A DNA stretch of 64,000 bases from Triplophysa rosa (Eukaryota > Chordata > Actinopteri > Cypriniformes > Nemacheilidae): assembly GCF_024868665.1 (NCBI RefSeq), contig NC_079901.1, positions 2,402,411 to 2,466,410 on the forward strand. The letters are read 5' to 3'. This document shows, one piece after another, positions 11,286 through 22,499 of this stretch. Each line of letters starts with the position of its first letter. Position 1 is the first letter of the stretch. The notes under the pieces were generated by a model. The model ran no database searches, had not been told where the DNA came from, and saw nothing but the letters and a program-made list of their open reading frames with translations. The translations under genes were made by a program, and so were the position numbers.

Positions 11286-12011
11286 CTAATGAGACATGAC
11301 ATCTGGGTAACAGACAACATCCAAGAAAACAAAGAGAACATTAACAAGGGCAAACAGGCAATGATAACAAACGGGCTGGGGTGTGACAATAAAAATAACA
11401 AACATGGGAGGGGGGTGGGGGAACAAAAGAGTCCATGGGGGGAAGTCCACAGGGGTGCAGGCTGGGTGGGGGAGACTTGGTTCGGGGGGGCGCTCGAGAG
11501 CGGGGTCCGGGGGGACTTGACGGGGGCAGGGGCCGGCTTGGCTGCAGGCTGGATCACCGGCTGAGACGCTGGCTGGATCACCGGCTGGTATGCCGGCTGC
11601 ACCGGACTGGATCACTGGCTGGGACGCCGGCGGCACCGGACTGGAACCCAGCTGCACCGGACTGGACGCCGACTGGAACGCCGGCTGCACCGGACTGGAC
11701 GCCGACTGGAACGCCGGCTGCACCGGACTGGACGCCGGCTGGAACGCTGGCTGCACAGGACTGGACGCCGACTGGAATGCTGGCTGCACCGGACTGGACG
11801 CTGGCTGGAATGCCGGCTGGACAGGACTGGACGCCGGCTGCACCGGACTGGACGCCGGCTGAAACGCCGGCTGCACCGGACTGGACACCGGCTCGAACGC
11901 CGGCTGCACCGGACTGGACGCCGGCTGGAACGCCTGCTGCACCGGACTTGATGCCGGCTGCACAAGGCTCTGCTCCCCCCTCCGCTGCCTCTTCTTCTTT
12001 AACTGGGCCAC
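11286..12011 (-). CDS. Basic motif plus Pro-rich repeat protein of element A (fragment)
   Basis: A 241-codon frame starting [12 protein letters not shown], a basic cluster that could bind RNA or act as a nuclear signal. About ten [15 protein letters not shown] repeats follow (residues about 18-130), then a Pro-rich stretch and a hydrophobic tail (about 205-235, VIFIV and LVNVLFVFL) ending near the polypurine tract. Element B has the same LKKKR followed by repeats and a similar hydrophobic tail (FVIV, FCFVCVV). The ATG may not be the true start, since the frame probably continues from the upstream Gag segment after indels. Function is unknown. Confidence 0.4.
   Translation of the reverse strand: MAQLKKKRQRRGEQSLVQPASSPVQQAFQPASSPVQPAFEPVSSPVQPAFQPASSPVQPASSPVQPAFQPASSPVQPAFQSASSPVQPAFQPASSPVQPAFQSASSPVQPAFQSASSPVQLGSSPVPPASQPVIQSGAAGIPAGDPASVSAGDPACSQAGPCPRQVPPDPALERPPEPSLPHPACTPVDFPPWTLLFPHPPPMFVIFIVTPQPVCYHCLFALVNVLFVFLDVVCYPDVMSH
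11520..11960 (-). repeat. 33-bp GC-rich minisatellite inside element A
   Basis: About 12 copies of a 33-bp unit built on GCCGGCTG and GGACTGGACGCC. Because the period is a multiple of three, the minus strand reads 11-residue repeats in all three frames ([22 protein letters not shown] and an Arg/Ser-rich frame), and two plus-strand frames are also open. Only the minus-strand reading linked to the basic LKKKR motif is a candidate protein. The others are by-products of the repeat. Confidence 0.85.
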
Positions 12012-12053
12012 ATGGCCACTGGCCGGTTTGCGAGGTAGCGGTGGGGGGCGTGG

Positions 12054-12299
12054 CTAGCTCCGCACCGGAGGAGTCTGACGACGTTCCCCAAGATGCTTTC
12101 CTCCCCCGCTTGCCACGGAGGCTGGTAGGAGGAGCTGGATCGGCGGAGCTTGAGGTGGGTGGGGCGGCAGAGCTTGAGGATGGAGGAGCATGGTCACGGT
12201 GGCCTGGACGAGGTCTTCCGGGATGGTAGCCAGCAGAGAAGATACCCAGGATGGAACATTGGACTCGGGGTTGTCCCGGTCAGCCAAAAACCAGAGCAT
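12054..12299 (-). pseudogene. Middle segment of the element A Gag-like protein, frame-shifted
   Basis: An 81-codon frame containing SSLLATIPEDLV, matching LTGLATIPEDRT in element B. It lies +1 relative to the upstream Gag-like frame, whose TAA overlaps this ATG region. An 8-base G-run at about 12311-12318 is a likely slip or indel site. Further down, a different frame carries PTSLRGKRGRK, which matches PASLGGKRGRR of element B, so there is at least one more frame change. Confidence 0.45.
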
Positions 12300-12300
12300 G

Positions 12301-12546
12301 TTATCGAAGCTGGGGGGGGTTCAGCATCCTCATCTCGCTCGGGGAGAGGGGTTCGGTGAGGCCGTGGTTAAAAATGAAGCCGAGTTCCTCCTCACTGGAC
12401 ACCCACTCTGCTGCCGCGTCCAGGAACTCGTCCGCGAACTCCATGACGCCCCGGCTCTCCTGGCGGATCCCAAAAAGGTGGTGGGTTAGGCGGGATCGTG
12501 GGGAGCCGGCCATGCTGCCTGCTGGGTTCAGTTTGGGTCGGTACAT
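12301..12546 (-). CDS. Gag capsid-like segment of element A
   Basis: 81 codons beginning MYRPKLNPAGSMAG, two bases after the 5' LTR. The core HHLFGIRQESRGVMEFADEF then AAEWVSSEEELGFIF, ending NHGLTEPLSPSEMRML, has the spacing of the C-terminal half of Gypsy/RTL-type Gag capsid (helix, FA-x-EF-x-x-x-A, W/E-x-x-L, F-x-x-GL). Element B has the matching HLLFGFHQKGTPVKDFAMDF. It is far shorter than a full Gag, and no zinc knuckle is seen. Homology by motif only. Confidence 0.5.
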   Translation of the reverse strand: MYRPKLNPAGSMAGSPRSRLTHHLFGIRQESRGVMEFADEFLDAAAEWVSSEEELGFIFNHGLTEPLSPSEMRMLNPPQLR

Positions 12547-12548
12547 TC

Positions 12549-13147
12549 TGTCGTGGAATGGAGGGAGAACCCAATCGCAGGCAGCAAATAAGGGGTTAAC
12601 GGAAAAGGTTTATTAATAAAAACCCCGATGGGGTTAAACAAAACACTATAAACAAAAGACTTTCAAAAGGACAAACAAAAACTCCCTCAAGGGAGCAAAA
12701 CGAGAACTAAAAATAATCAACAAACCAAACTCACATAAACGGACAAGGCAGGGCAAGGCAAGGCAGGAACACGAGAACTTACAGAGACTCACAAGAATGA
12801 GGAACAATGGAATATCAACTTGGAACATAGAACCAGGAACAGCGACCATGAACAACGGACGAGGAACAATGTACCGACACGGTACAGGAAAACCAGAGGC
12901 TCTAAATAGGGGAATACAAACGAGGGATGATAACACAGGGAGGGTGACGGGCAGGTGACAGGGATCAAACGCTAAGGGAAAGCTAACGAGGGAACGACAG
13001 GGCGGGGCTTGAGACAAGACACTGGAGAGAACACATATTATGTCGTGACAGACAATAATATGCTTCTCTCCACACATAACAAGAGGTTCTGCCATGGTTC
13101 TGCCACAAGACCAAGAAAGACATGACAAGAGAAGCAGAACCATGACA
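12549..13147 (-). repeat. 5' LTR of element A
   Basis: 599 bp, starting TGTCGTGG and ending CCATGACA on the plus strand, followed by the duplicated TAAAAC. It is longer than its partner because of several short indels, which suggests an old insertion or an element assembled by template switching. Confidence 0.85.
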
Positions 13148-13261
13148 TAAAACCTTAAGTCTAAGTTTTTTATGTATTTTTTTGTAAATGGATATAAAGT
13201 TATAATGAGAATTTAAATATGTGAACAGTATGCCAAAGGTGATCCCATTGGGGGTCACCTA

Positions 13262-13346
13262 ATAAAGCCTTGGAAACCTGCCAGCCTGGGAATTGAACTT
13301 GCAACCTTTAAATCTGGCTCTCTTACCAAATATCTTTGACCTAATG
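13262..13346 (-). repeat. Possible tRNA-like SINE head
   Basis: The minus strand contains TTTGGTAAGAGAGCC and, about 20 bases on, GGTTGCAAGTTCAATTCCC, which resemble pol III box A and box B spacing. Sequence decay is marked and no tail is seen. Confidence 0.35.
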
Positions 13347-14406
13347 CATCAAATATTGCCAAGTGGACAAGAGTAATGATATGCAATTGCTCTATTAACA
13401 TCCTTTAACTGTTGGAAATTGTAAGGTGTGTATATTTATCCAGTGATATTTGGAGATGTTTTAATAAACCTAATTCAAAGTATATACAGTATTTAATATA
13501 AATAAATAAAGTTTAACAATAACGGCTTACATTATTTTATTCAAAGATTATTTCATTTTAAAAGGTTAAATAATAAAGTTAATAATCAAATTAATTGTGA
13601 ATGCTGAATTGCGATGGGTGAGATTGGAAATGTAATTGTAATATTGCTGTAAAATTATAATAAATTATACGTAATCTGTGCTTTCACGCCCCCTAGATGC
13701 TTATCAAAAAACGCACACATGCGCAGACAAACCCTAAATCTTAGTAACATTTCCTTTAAATTAATTAACCCTGGAACATAACCTGCTCCGGAGCAGGTTA
13801 TCTTCAGAGAGTAAGTTGTTATGGTCACTTACATACCCTGAAAGTTATCTTCGTTTATGGAACTGAAAGTTGGGGTTATCAGCTAACTAACCCTTAAACT
13901 TAACTGGGTATGTCACACAACCAGCTTTCTGGAATACCCCCAAGGTGCCATATTTTTTGAAAATTCAAAACACAGAAACAGTAACAGTTTTTTCATTATG
14001 GCGTCAAAAAACGTCCGCGGATGCGTCAGGAAGAGCGTGTTCCAAACGTCATGTTTGCGCCCTTGAATGGGATTTGAATTGTATTTAAAAGTCGCGAAAT
14101 AACAATTGGGTGTTTAATATTTGTGTATGAGCTTCACTTTGGTCATACGTCATGTGATTAGCTGCTGCTACAGTAGATGTCATTTGGTGCACTTGAAAAA
14201 CTTGTGCAGGCCAATACGTTTTGACTGGCTTGTGTGACAAGTTAGTTAAAGCAAATATTGTCTTTTTTCTTGTCAAAGAGAGACAAAATGCATAAATTGA
14301 ATGTAAAAAAAATCGTATGGGGTGGATGCCCACAACCCCCAACAGGGATTTTAATTGTTTGTGTGTCACCTTTTTCACATCTTCCTAGTTTGCGGGTATG
14401 TGTAAA

Positions 14407-14691
14407 NTTTGGCAGTTGTATTATTGACAGGTAAAAGCCTAAACCTTAAATATATGATGACCCAATTTTTTCAGATGTATTTCCAGTAAAAAAACATAGT
14501 CTTGTATTCAGAACAATATGGTTGTTTCAATCGCTGAATCAAAAATGTATGAGAATTAAATGTCAAAGCTCAAAACAGACAATTAATCATCATAACTGCC
14601 AAAGCCCTAAAACAGACAATTAATCGTCATAATCGCAATGATTTATTAGACAATTAATCGTCAGTCAAATTTCATAATCGTGACAGCCCTA
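14407..14691. mobile_element. hAT remnant with intact 8-bp duplication but missing 5' end
   Basis: The right end reads CGTGACAGCCCTA, the usual hAT-like terminus, preceded by repeated GACAATTAATCGTC blocks. TGTGTAAA occurs at 14399-14406 and again at 14692-14699, immediately outside the element. The left boundary falls exactly on the single undetermined base at 14407, and no TAGGGCTGTC left end follows it. Confidence 0.65.
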
Positions 14692-14699
14692 TGTGTAAA

Positions 14700-15660
14700 A
14701 CAACTACATCAAGTTTATTTATGACACTAGTTTGTTTTTGGCCGCTTTTCGTGTAAACCATATCCTGTTTTATGGAAATAAGTGTGGTTTTATGGAAATA
14801 AGGTGGTTTTGTGTGAGGAAAAAGAAAACTGAGGCAGACTAATAGCCTAGTGCATTTTAAAGAAATCAGCAAACCCAGGCCTCAGGAATGACTTTTACAG
14901 AGCTTTTGATTTCCCTCTAAGTCTTACCAGAAACCCAATGTTTTTGCACCTTACCACTGTAATTTTAAAGTGTTAAGTTAACAACTGTTGATGTTTCAGA
15001 AGTGGCTATGTAACCTAAAGTATGAACAAGCTTCTGAAATGTGCCACAAAAAATATTAGTGTGGCATAACCTTGATGTTTCTAATTCTTTTTCAGTGATT
15101 TATAATGCGATATTTGTTTTATACAACATTCAACACATATGTCAAATGTTTATTTTATTGTGAAATACCTGTAAGGTCTGATCGATACAAAGACAGACCT
15201 TTGTCATTTTAAAACAGATATATTAATTTTCCAAAAAACAACACCTTTACTATTTAACACACACACATACTATCATAGTCATTGCACAGTCTATTCCTGA
15301 CTCAGGAAGTGGAGTATAATTTCAGTGGCTGTTCCGCAGGACTGACTCCTGTCTACAACCCAGACACACACAGACAGACAGACAGATAGAGGACATTCAT
15401 TGATGCAATACAATATAGCCCCTTACCCTACCCATCACAACTAAGTGTATAATGCTTACCCTAAACCTAACCTTAAGCCAATTGTAACCTTAACCCTAAG
15501 ACCAAGTTTTAACCCTCAACAGCCTGTTAAAGGCGTGTCAGGAAGTCAGGACCAGCCAAACTGTTCTCACTTTACGTTCTGTTCTCACAATGTCCTCACT
15601 TTACAGTCTCCTCAGTCAAACAAACTTCAGTCCTTAGTCATCAGTCTCAAGCTGGTACTC
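14700..15660. other. Gene-free AT-rich stretch
   Basis: No exon pair, repeat array or element ends recognised. The segment at about 15420-15500 is rich in CCTAACCCTAA-like words, common in fish MITEs, but no terminal repeats can be placed. Confidence 0.5.
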
Positions 15661-15674
15661 ACAAAGAAAGTTGT

Positions 15675-15704
15675 ACAAGTACACACACACACGCACACAC
15701 GCAC

Positions 15705-15745
<41 letters not shown>

Positions 15746-15755
15746 TGCACACAGA
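15675..15755. repeat. CA microsatellite
   Basis: Interrupted (CA)n with CG variants. Short frames of alternating His/Thr across it are artefacts. Confidence 0.95.
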
Positions 15756-15954
15756 CAAATGAATGTCAATCAATGAAGGCCAGTAACAAATTTACGTTTT
15801 TTTGCAAAGAGGGCAAGAAAAGATAATGAGAATGACAGGTAATATCTGTGTCAGATAATTTCATAACCAATATAACTTTGAAGAGGTTGTAAAACTAAAA
15901 AATAACTGTTGGATAATGGACAGTTGGAGTGGACAAATGAAATAGACTTTTGGT

Positions 15955-16915
15955 TGCTCCCTTCCCTGCTGGTCCTGGCCAGCGCTTCCACGTCCCCGCT
16001 GGTCCCGCCCAGTGCTTCCACGTCCCCGCTGGTCCCCCCCAGCGCTTCCACGTCCCCGTTGGTCCCGCCCAGCGCTTCCACGTCCCCACTGTTCCCGCCC
16101 AGCCCTCCCTCAGCAGCCAACTCTCCTTCGCCAGTCCCCAGGAAGCTGCCGACCTCCCTACATCCTTCCTCCTCTGCCTCTTCTGCCTTCATTGGCCAGT
16201 GAGTCAGCCCTGGATGTGTTGGCAACCGGAAATCCCTCAGCTCACCCTCAGCGCGCCAGCGCCGTTGGGTCAGATTAGCCTCTGGATCTACAGCCTCCAA
16301 CTACCCCTGAAATGGAGTATCCCATGTCTCCGCCCTTAGCCTCCGAGACCCAGACTCCACCTCGGTCCTCCGACCCAGTGGCTACACCTCGGCTCCTACC
16401 TCCCTCGTCTTCACCGTGGCCCTCGTCCCTCCAGCTCCACCTTGGTCAGTTGTCGACCATCTGCCGCCTCGTGACTCCTCTCCTCTGGCTACGTCTCATC
16501 TCTCTGCCCCTTCGGCTTTGTCAGGCTCCTCCTTCACTTCAGCTCGGTCTACCTTGGCCTCGGTCGCCTGAGCCATCGGCTTCGCCTCAGCCCTTCGGTG
16601 TTGCCTGGGCTCTCCGCCTGCGTGGCTTCACCCTGGACTCCTCACTCGTCGTCTTTGTCGCTCGTCCCCATGGTGTCATCTGTCTGCTCTCCACCATGGC
16701 TCCTCCCTCCCTCGACTCTGCCCTGGGACCTCCTCCTGGCTGGTCACTGGGTCATCCTCCTGCTCCTCCTGCTCTGGACTCATCCCTGGCTCCTCCCTCC
16801 ATCTATACCTCCCCAGCCCCGTGGACTATCCCCTGCCGCCTTCCCTATCCCTACCCCTCATCCACGCGCCTGCAGGATTGGAGGTACTGTAACATCACCC
16901 TGGACACTATTTAAC
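15955..16915 (+). pseudogene. Fossil Pro/Ser-rich retroelement coding region
   Basis: About five copies of a 30-bp CGCTTCCACGTCCCCGCTGG-type unit (15975-16110) are followed by 800 bp of CT-rich DNA. This reads as a long Pro/Leu/Ser-rich frame (MEYPMSPPLASETQTPPRS from 16312, 200 codons) ending just before a TTTAACCCGTGTG segment. The combination of in-frame minisatellite and Pro-rich tail parallels the interior of elements A and B, on the opposite strand. No LTRs are left. Assignment is by composition and layout only. Confidence 0.35.
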
Positions 16916-16944
16916 CCGTGTGTTTTGTCCTAGTCCTAGTCATT

Positions 16945-17520
16945 GTCAGAATCAGAATCAGAATCAGAATCAGAAGAGCTTTATTGCCAAGTGTGCTTGC
17001 GCGCACAGGGAATTTTCTTTGGTGTTGGAAGCTCCAGCACAGACTTTCAACACAATGACAATACAAATATAATAAGATTTACAGTCTAAAAGATTCTAAA
17101 ATATGCATATATAAAATAAAAGACTATTGTACACAAAATGGGGGATAATAACATATATTACACATTGTACAGTGTAGTATATAGTAGAATATACATATTA
17201 ACATATTGTATGTGCACTTGTGCAAATGGATAATGTTGTAAGTAGAGGTAGTGTTATATACAGTACATGTAGAAATAAAATGTACATATAATAAGGCACT
17301 ATAGTGCACACTATAGGAGTATTGAAAGTGGAATATTGCTCTTAAGGAGCAGTTATCTGTTTAGGAGGGAGATTGCATGGGGGAAGAAGTTGCTTCTGTG
17401 TCTGGAAGTCCTGGTGTTTGGTGCTCTGAAGCACCGGTCAGAGGGAAACAGTTCAAAAAGTTTGTGTGCGGGGTCAATGATGATTTTTCTTGCCGTTTTT
17501 CACTCTGGAATCGTCAGGTC
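16945..17520 (-). mobile_element. LINE 3' end (L2/CR1-like, 5'-truncated)
   Basis: Read on the minus strand the segment ends GCAATAAAGCTCTTCTGATT with a (TTCTGA)n tail, typical of non-LTR elements with microsatellite tails. The upstream part (17336-17510) matches the familiar fish LINE 3' region containing GAAGTTGCTTCTGTGTCTGG on the plus strand. No coding domain remains. Confidence 0.6.
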
Positions 17521-17594
17521 AGGTCAGGTCGTAATTTTGTGTTCACTAGTTCTGACCCTTTGTTTCTGTGTATGTTACCTAGTTTACCTTGTAC

Positions 17595-17731
17595 ATTTAC
17601 GCATAAATGCGCGACTTACATTGCATTACACTATACATATGTTTCTGAAAATGTGCAATCCCCTGGGATCAAACCCATGATCTTGGCATTGCTAGCGCCA
17701 TTCTCTAACCACTGAGCCACAGGAAAGCTCA
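17595..17731 (-). repeat. tRNA-derived SINE
   Basis: The minus strand shows GTGGCTCAGTGGTTAGAG (box A-like), GCGCTAGCAATGCC in the anticodon region and GGGTTTGATCCC (box B), followed by a body ending AATGCAATGTAAGTCGC. The head resembles a tRNA-Ala-type SINE. This is a retroposed copy, not a functional tRNA: the acceptor stem is not paired and no terminal structure is present. Confidence 0.75.
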
Positions 17732-17734
17732 TTG

Positions 17735-19285
17735 TATTGATTGTTTTGTATTTACCTGTTTCCGTGGATGTTACCCTGTTTTCCATCTGTTGGGATGGGA
17801 TTGGCAAGGCAATGGGAGCATTTGTGCAAAGAAAAGATTCAAAAGAGCCACTGGGGAGTCGCTAGACCCCTTTTACTGGGGCACATGCCCTAGTATAAAT
17901 CTGCTGTGCCCCAGTATAAATCAATTTTAAGTTTTAACAATTTACTTTATTTTTCAGTGTATTCATTTACATTTAAAATAACGGCAAAAAACCTATAGCA
18001 AACGAACTATACGCAACGTAGTAACCTCATTCACGCTTGTAAAAATGTCAAAGTCACGCACTTTAACCGGTTCGAATTCACACATACCCATGCCGTGCAG
18101 AAATCCATGTACAGACGCACGCGGGTGACAACATGCGACTGAAGTAGGCTATGAAATCATGACGAAACTGAAATAAGTTTCTAAATAATATTGATAATTT
18201 ATTGGCTCCTGTAGATGGACAGTTTTTTTTGTTCGAAGCAAGTAAGGGAAGCAGAAAGGAGAGACGATATATTTTAGGGAGGTAAGACTTGTTAAACTGT
18301 ACGTCCCCACCCAGACATTAGGAAAAAGACTCAGGAAAACCTCTCATAGAACACAATTTTTGCTGAGAAAAATATGTGTTTTGTAATTTTAGATACCGTA
18401 TTAACATGCACAGATGCACAGTCTTACTTCAATTATGTTTAATAAGCTGCTAACGTGTAAGGTCATGTAAAAGCATAAAAAGGTTTTCTTTTATCGGGGA
18501 AAGCTCATAAAGGGTGTAAGCAAAACCCGCTTGGCAGAGGTGTTTTTTTGCCCATTACTCCGACTTCGCGTCTTATGTAAATGCCTTTACTGGTTTTCTC
18601 TCAAGTTTTGTTTATGTGCGCATGTCTTACAGCGCAATAGTAAAAGTCCCAAACGGAAGTAACAGTAAAGGCGTTTTCCTGTTGCATAGTAGTGTGGTTT
18701 GTTATCGATTTCAAATAACAACAACAGTTTTCATAAATCGATTACCCTGCCTTTAATATTTAATTCTAACATTAGTTACTAGGACATAAGATAAAAAGTG
18801 AGCAGTAACTATGGCTGAGATTACTATGTGCTATTATATGCAGAACAGTTTAATGCTCAAACTTTGTTTGGACTTGGCTGGGAAACCAGGGGATATTTGT
18901 TATTTTATTAGATGAAATATGCTCTTTATTTTAGTTGCAGCCATAAAATGACTGGTTCCTTAAATATCGTAATTATAAACTCTTATAAAGATGTAATTAT
19001 TCATTGTTATAGTCAATTGTTATTGATCAAAAGTAAAACTTGATGTACAGCTTTAATGTCCTCGCCAGTCATTTTAAAAAGTTTCTTCATATTTGGCCAA
19101 AAAATGTCTCATCACATACACATGTACGTCCACAATCTTTAAATAATCAATCAATAATGTCTGTGAGAGACTTTGAAAGTGATATAAATTTTACAAGGTA
19201 GGCTCTACACTGTGAAAGCAAAATTTTATTCTTCTGCATTTCCCCCAATTTACCTGGACTTTTTTGTGATATAGATTTTCCTTCT
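17735..19285. other. Gene-free stretch
   Basis: AT-rich DNA with a few CpG and GTCAC words around 18000-18130 and 18600-18700. I can support no exon, RNA gene or transposon ends here. Confidence 0.5.
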
Positions 19286-19290
19286 GAAAT

Positions 19291-19592
<302 letters not shown>

Positions 19593-19599
19593 GATGTTA

Positions 19600-22170
19600 G
19601 TGATGACAAGGATCTGGTTACATTTAGAGCTCATTTATGTGAGTGTGTGTTGCTCTGATTAAGGGAATAGACAGTTGAATAACAAACATGGTGTGGATAG
19701 ACAGCCTTTGTGCCAATACAATCATGCATGAAGAACAAATGGCATTATCATCAAAGCTGTTACATCATTGTGATTAACATTTGTAAGTTGATGCACTTCC
19801 TAAAACACATCAGGTGGTTAAGTGTAGATGATATGACACGAAACCTCTTCAGTTTGTGACTCATACACTATTGGGAGTGTTTTATATGCATGAGTGTTTA
19901 TTAGCACTGCACTGCTCTGTACGCTTTGTGTTGTTAGCTGTGTGTGTTTCATGGGCAGTGGACAGGCGGATTTGACAGACGTTTCTCTGATAAGGGCATG
20001 GGTTGGCGTCTGGTGTGCGGGAAGTGGACCCTTCGGATGCCCTGAGGCAATGATACCTCTCAGATTTCCTTCTACAAGAGCACTGCTGGATAAGCCCTAC
20101 ACTGTCCAGTTCCCTCAGTTTTACAACACGACAGTTAGACATCAGACCCCACTACAGTGTCCCATAAAAACTATAGGATGTCTGCTGCAATATAGGCTAC
20201 ATTACGCCAATTCTGCTTAATTGGTTATCACCTGCAATAAACAGCAAGTCATCTTCTTAGAAAAAAAATCCGACGTGAAGTATCGTATAGTTATTTAACC
20301 AGATTTACGTAAATTTGTTGTTACCATTTTTTTCGTCATTATTAGCCTACGATTTACCCCGTTTTAAAATGACAAACAAAACTATACAATAACACAAATG
20401 GAGATCTGGAAATTGGAAATGAAAGCTGTGTTATATGTATCTTATTATTATTTTTTTTTAAATACTATCAGTCAACATTATTAGGGGGATCTTGTAAGAA
20501 ATACTTTTGGAACGCACTACTGTATATTACACGTAAATGTCTTCGAGCTAGGTCAGCAATCAGAGAGAGTAAGTTTTAACACATTTTCATTGACTTGTTT
20601 ATATCATTTTCACATGTAATGCATAATATGATGTGTATGAAAATAAAGCTTGTTGTGCTTCTGTTGTGCTCTTTGTGTGGCCTGATGTCTGCTGATGTCT
20701 TTTTTTAGTGTCTTAGCTCATTTACATCTACCAACAAAACACTGCAGAAAATGTATTTATTTACTTTTACTATTTTTGGTACTGTATAGGGCCTTTATTG
20801 TGATTTAAGGATGTTTTCAAAGCAATGGCTATATATAACTGACATTTTTTACATGACACAATGTTAACCTAAGCATTTTGACGAGTTAAACAGTATTTAC
20901 TTCAGTTGGTTTACGTGTCACCTATACAGTCCTTATTTTCATTCTTTTTTAAAATTGAATCGCTCTTTTTTGTTAAAGAACACAATACCTGTGAGTTGTT
21001 GTGGTGAACAGAGCCGGATTTAATGGCTGAAGATTAGCATTATTGCCTTAAACATCATTTAAAGCTCTATGAAGTGGATTGACGCCATCTGGAGGGACAA
21101 TTAAGTAGAACAGCCATCCGATATGCTAACGTTCTCTAGTCTTTCTTTATTTAAAACGCAAGTCGTTGGAAATTTTATGCAATAAAAAGCAGCCTACGCG
21201 TGTTTTTTCAAAATTATACTAATTATATTAACAAAGAGCTGCCAGTCATAGGCCTACAGTAAACATTGGCTTATTGCACTTGATATGTAGGCTATAGGTA
21301 CAGTATGTATTCATAATATATTAACCACGAGACTGATGTGCTAAAAATTATTATAAAAAGTTCTCTAAAAATGATTGATTTTCTAGCATTTATGTAGCGT
21401 ACTCTAGCACTACAGATGTAATAAAATGTAGATGTAGTTATGCATTGAAAAGGGAGAATTAAAATCCTATAAAGGCAGTAGGAGCATTTAGTTTGAACGC
21501 AGGCCCACCAAAAAGGCATATAGATGGCAATAACAATATAATAATAATAATATTTTTTTTCTGCTGTGCTTCTGCTATCAAAAAAGTTGTTTCAGTACTA
21601 TAAAATAATTATTTACTTTTTGTAGGTTATTTTCGATATATTCATTATTATTACTGTTTTATTTCATTCTTGTTTAAAGCTGCCCTTTCTTATTTTTGAT
21701 GGAGTTAGTTGGAGTTAGTTGGAGTTATCTCATTTTGGAACCAAACTCTTCATATTTAACTATTCAATTGAGCATCACATCTGCTGATTGAAAAAAAAAA
21801 ATTTGTTTACAGAATACCGATTAAGATGATTGAAATATTTAGGTATATGTGGATTAATAAATGTGGAATGTTTATTTTTAATACTGCACAGTTTTTAAAT
21901 CTTTAGTATTGATTGATTTATTCATCCTGTATTCGTGTGTTTGCGGGTTGAGGAGGAGGTCAAGCCTCCAGTAGATCCGAATTAAACCTGTTCTGTTAAA
22001 CAATAGCTGGAATCTGCCCAGTGTCGCTGTCTCTTTATTTATAGATCGCGTTTTTAAGTGTTTTTATGAGAATAGGATCACTCTGATCAGAAACACTGAA
22101 CTATTGTAAAAATAGAGATTAGCGGTGTAAGGGGGTTGGTTGGTCTCTCTCTTCTCTAATTCTAATTTTT
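19600..22170. other. Gene-free stretch
   Basis: A 108-codon plus-strand frame at 19894-20220 (MFISTALLCTLCVVSCVCFM) begins like a signal peptide, but no splice partner, homolog or codon bias is evident, so I do not call it a gene. A short triplication of TTGGAGTTAG occurs at about 21700-21730. Nothing else is supported. Confidence 0.45.
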
Positions 22171-22175
22171 TTGTT

Positions 22176-22436
22176 TACACTTCAGAATAACTAGTTAAGT
22201 TGTGTTAACTAGTTATTATTAGCATACCTATTATTGGCATATTGGCTGTTTATTAGTACTTATAAAGCACATATTCTGCATGAGTATACTCTACATCCCT
22301 AATCCTACCCAATACCTAAACCTAACAACTACCTTACTAACTATTAATAAACAACAAATGAAGAGTTTTTTGAGGAAAAAGTCGTAGTTAATGGTTTGTC
22401 AATAGCGAGAATTGCCCCCTATTCTGAAGTGTGACC
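22176..22436. mobile_element. MITE (ACACTTCAGAATA ends), copy 1
   Basis: The left end TACACTTCAGAATA and right end TATTCTGAAGTGTGACC are inverted. The interior has CATATTCTGCATGA and CCTAATCCTACCCAATACCT, shared with copies at 25465-25650 and 51737-52543. Non-coding. Confidence 0.75.
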
Positions 22437-22499
22437 ATCTTTTTATATTAATTTGCTTTTGTGTTTGAAGTCCATTTTTCATGCATGTGTATTATGTAC

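Larger units (their letters stand above)
10704..13147 (-). mobile_element. Gag-only LTR retrotransposon A (TR-GAG-like)
   Basis: Two LTRs start TGTCGTGG and end CCATGACA as read on the plus strand, flanked by a perfect 6-bp duplication TAAAAC (10698-10703 and 13148-13153). The coding strand is minus. The 1.3-kb interior encodes only a short Gag-like segment, a basic motif and a long Pro-rich minisatellite. There is no protease, reverse transcriptase, RNase H or integrase, so it is non-autonomous and would need proteins from a related Gypsy-like element. It sits inside the DNA transposon at 9572-13941. The shared architecture with element B (33078-35659) argues for a real family and not a random deletion. 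Confidence 0.85.
9572..13941. mobile_element. DNA transposon with GGGGGTATTCCAGAAAGC ends, split by LTR element A
   Basis: The left end GGGGGTATTCCAGAAAGC and right end GCTTTCTGGAATACCCCC are perfect inverted repeats, and both continue inward into AACCC/GGGTT and TACCCAG-rich sequence. Terminal sequences of this kind occur in fish PIF/Harbinger- or ISL2EU-like elements, but the superfamily is uncertain because no target duplication is evident. Subtracting LTR element A leaves about 1.9 kb. No transposase or Myb-like frame is recognised. Confidence 0.75.

Noticed and set aside
11435..12229. Plus-strand frames with [11 protein letters not shown] and [11 protein letters not shown] repeats
   Set aside because: They lie antisense to the gag-only element and arise because its minisatellite has no stops in these frames.
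17640..17731. tRNA-like sequence with box A and box B
   Set aside because: Unpaired acceptor stem and a SINE body following it show a retroposed SINE, not a functional tRNA gene.
19894..20220. 108-codon plus-strand frame with a signal-peptide-like start
   Set aside because: Single isolated frame with weak composition, a competing minus-strand frame in the same place and no splice partners.
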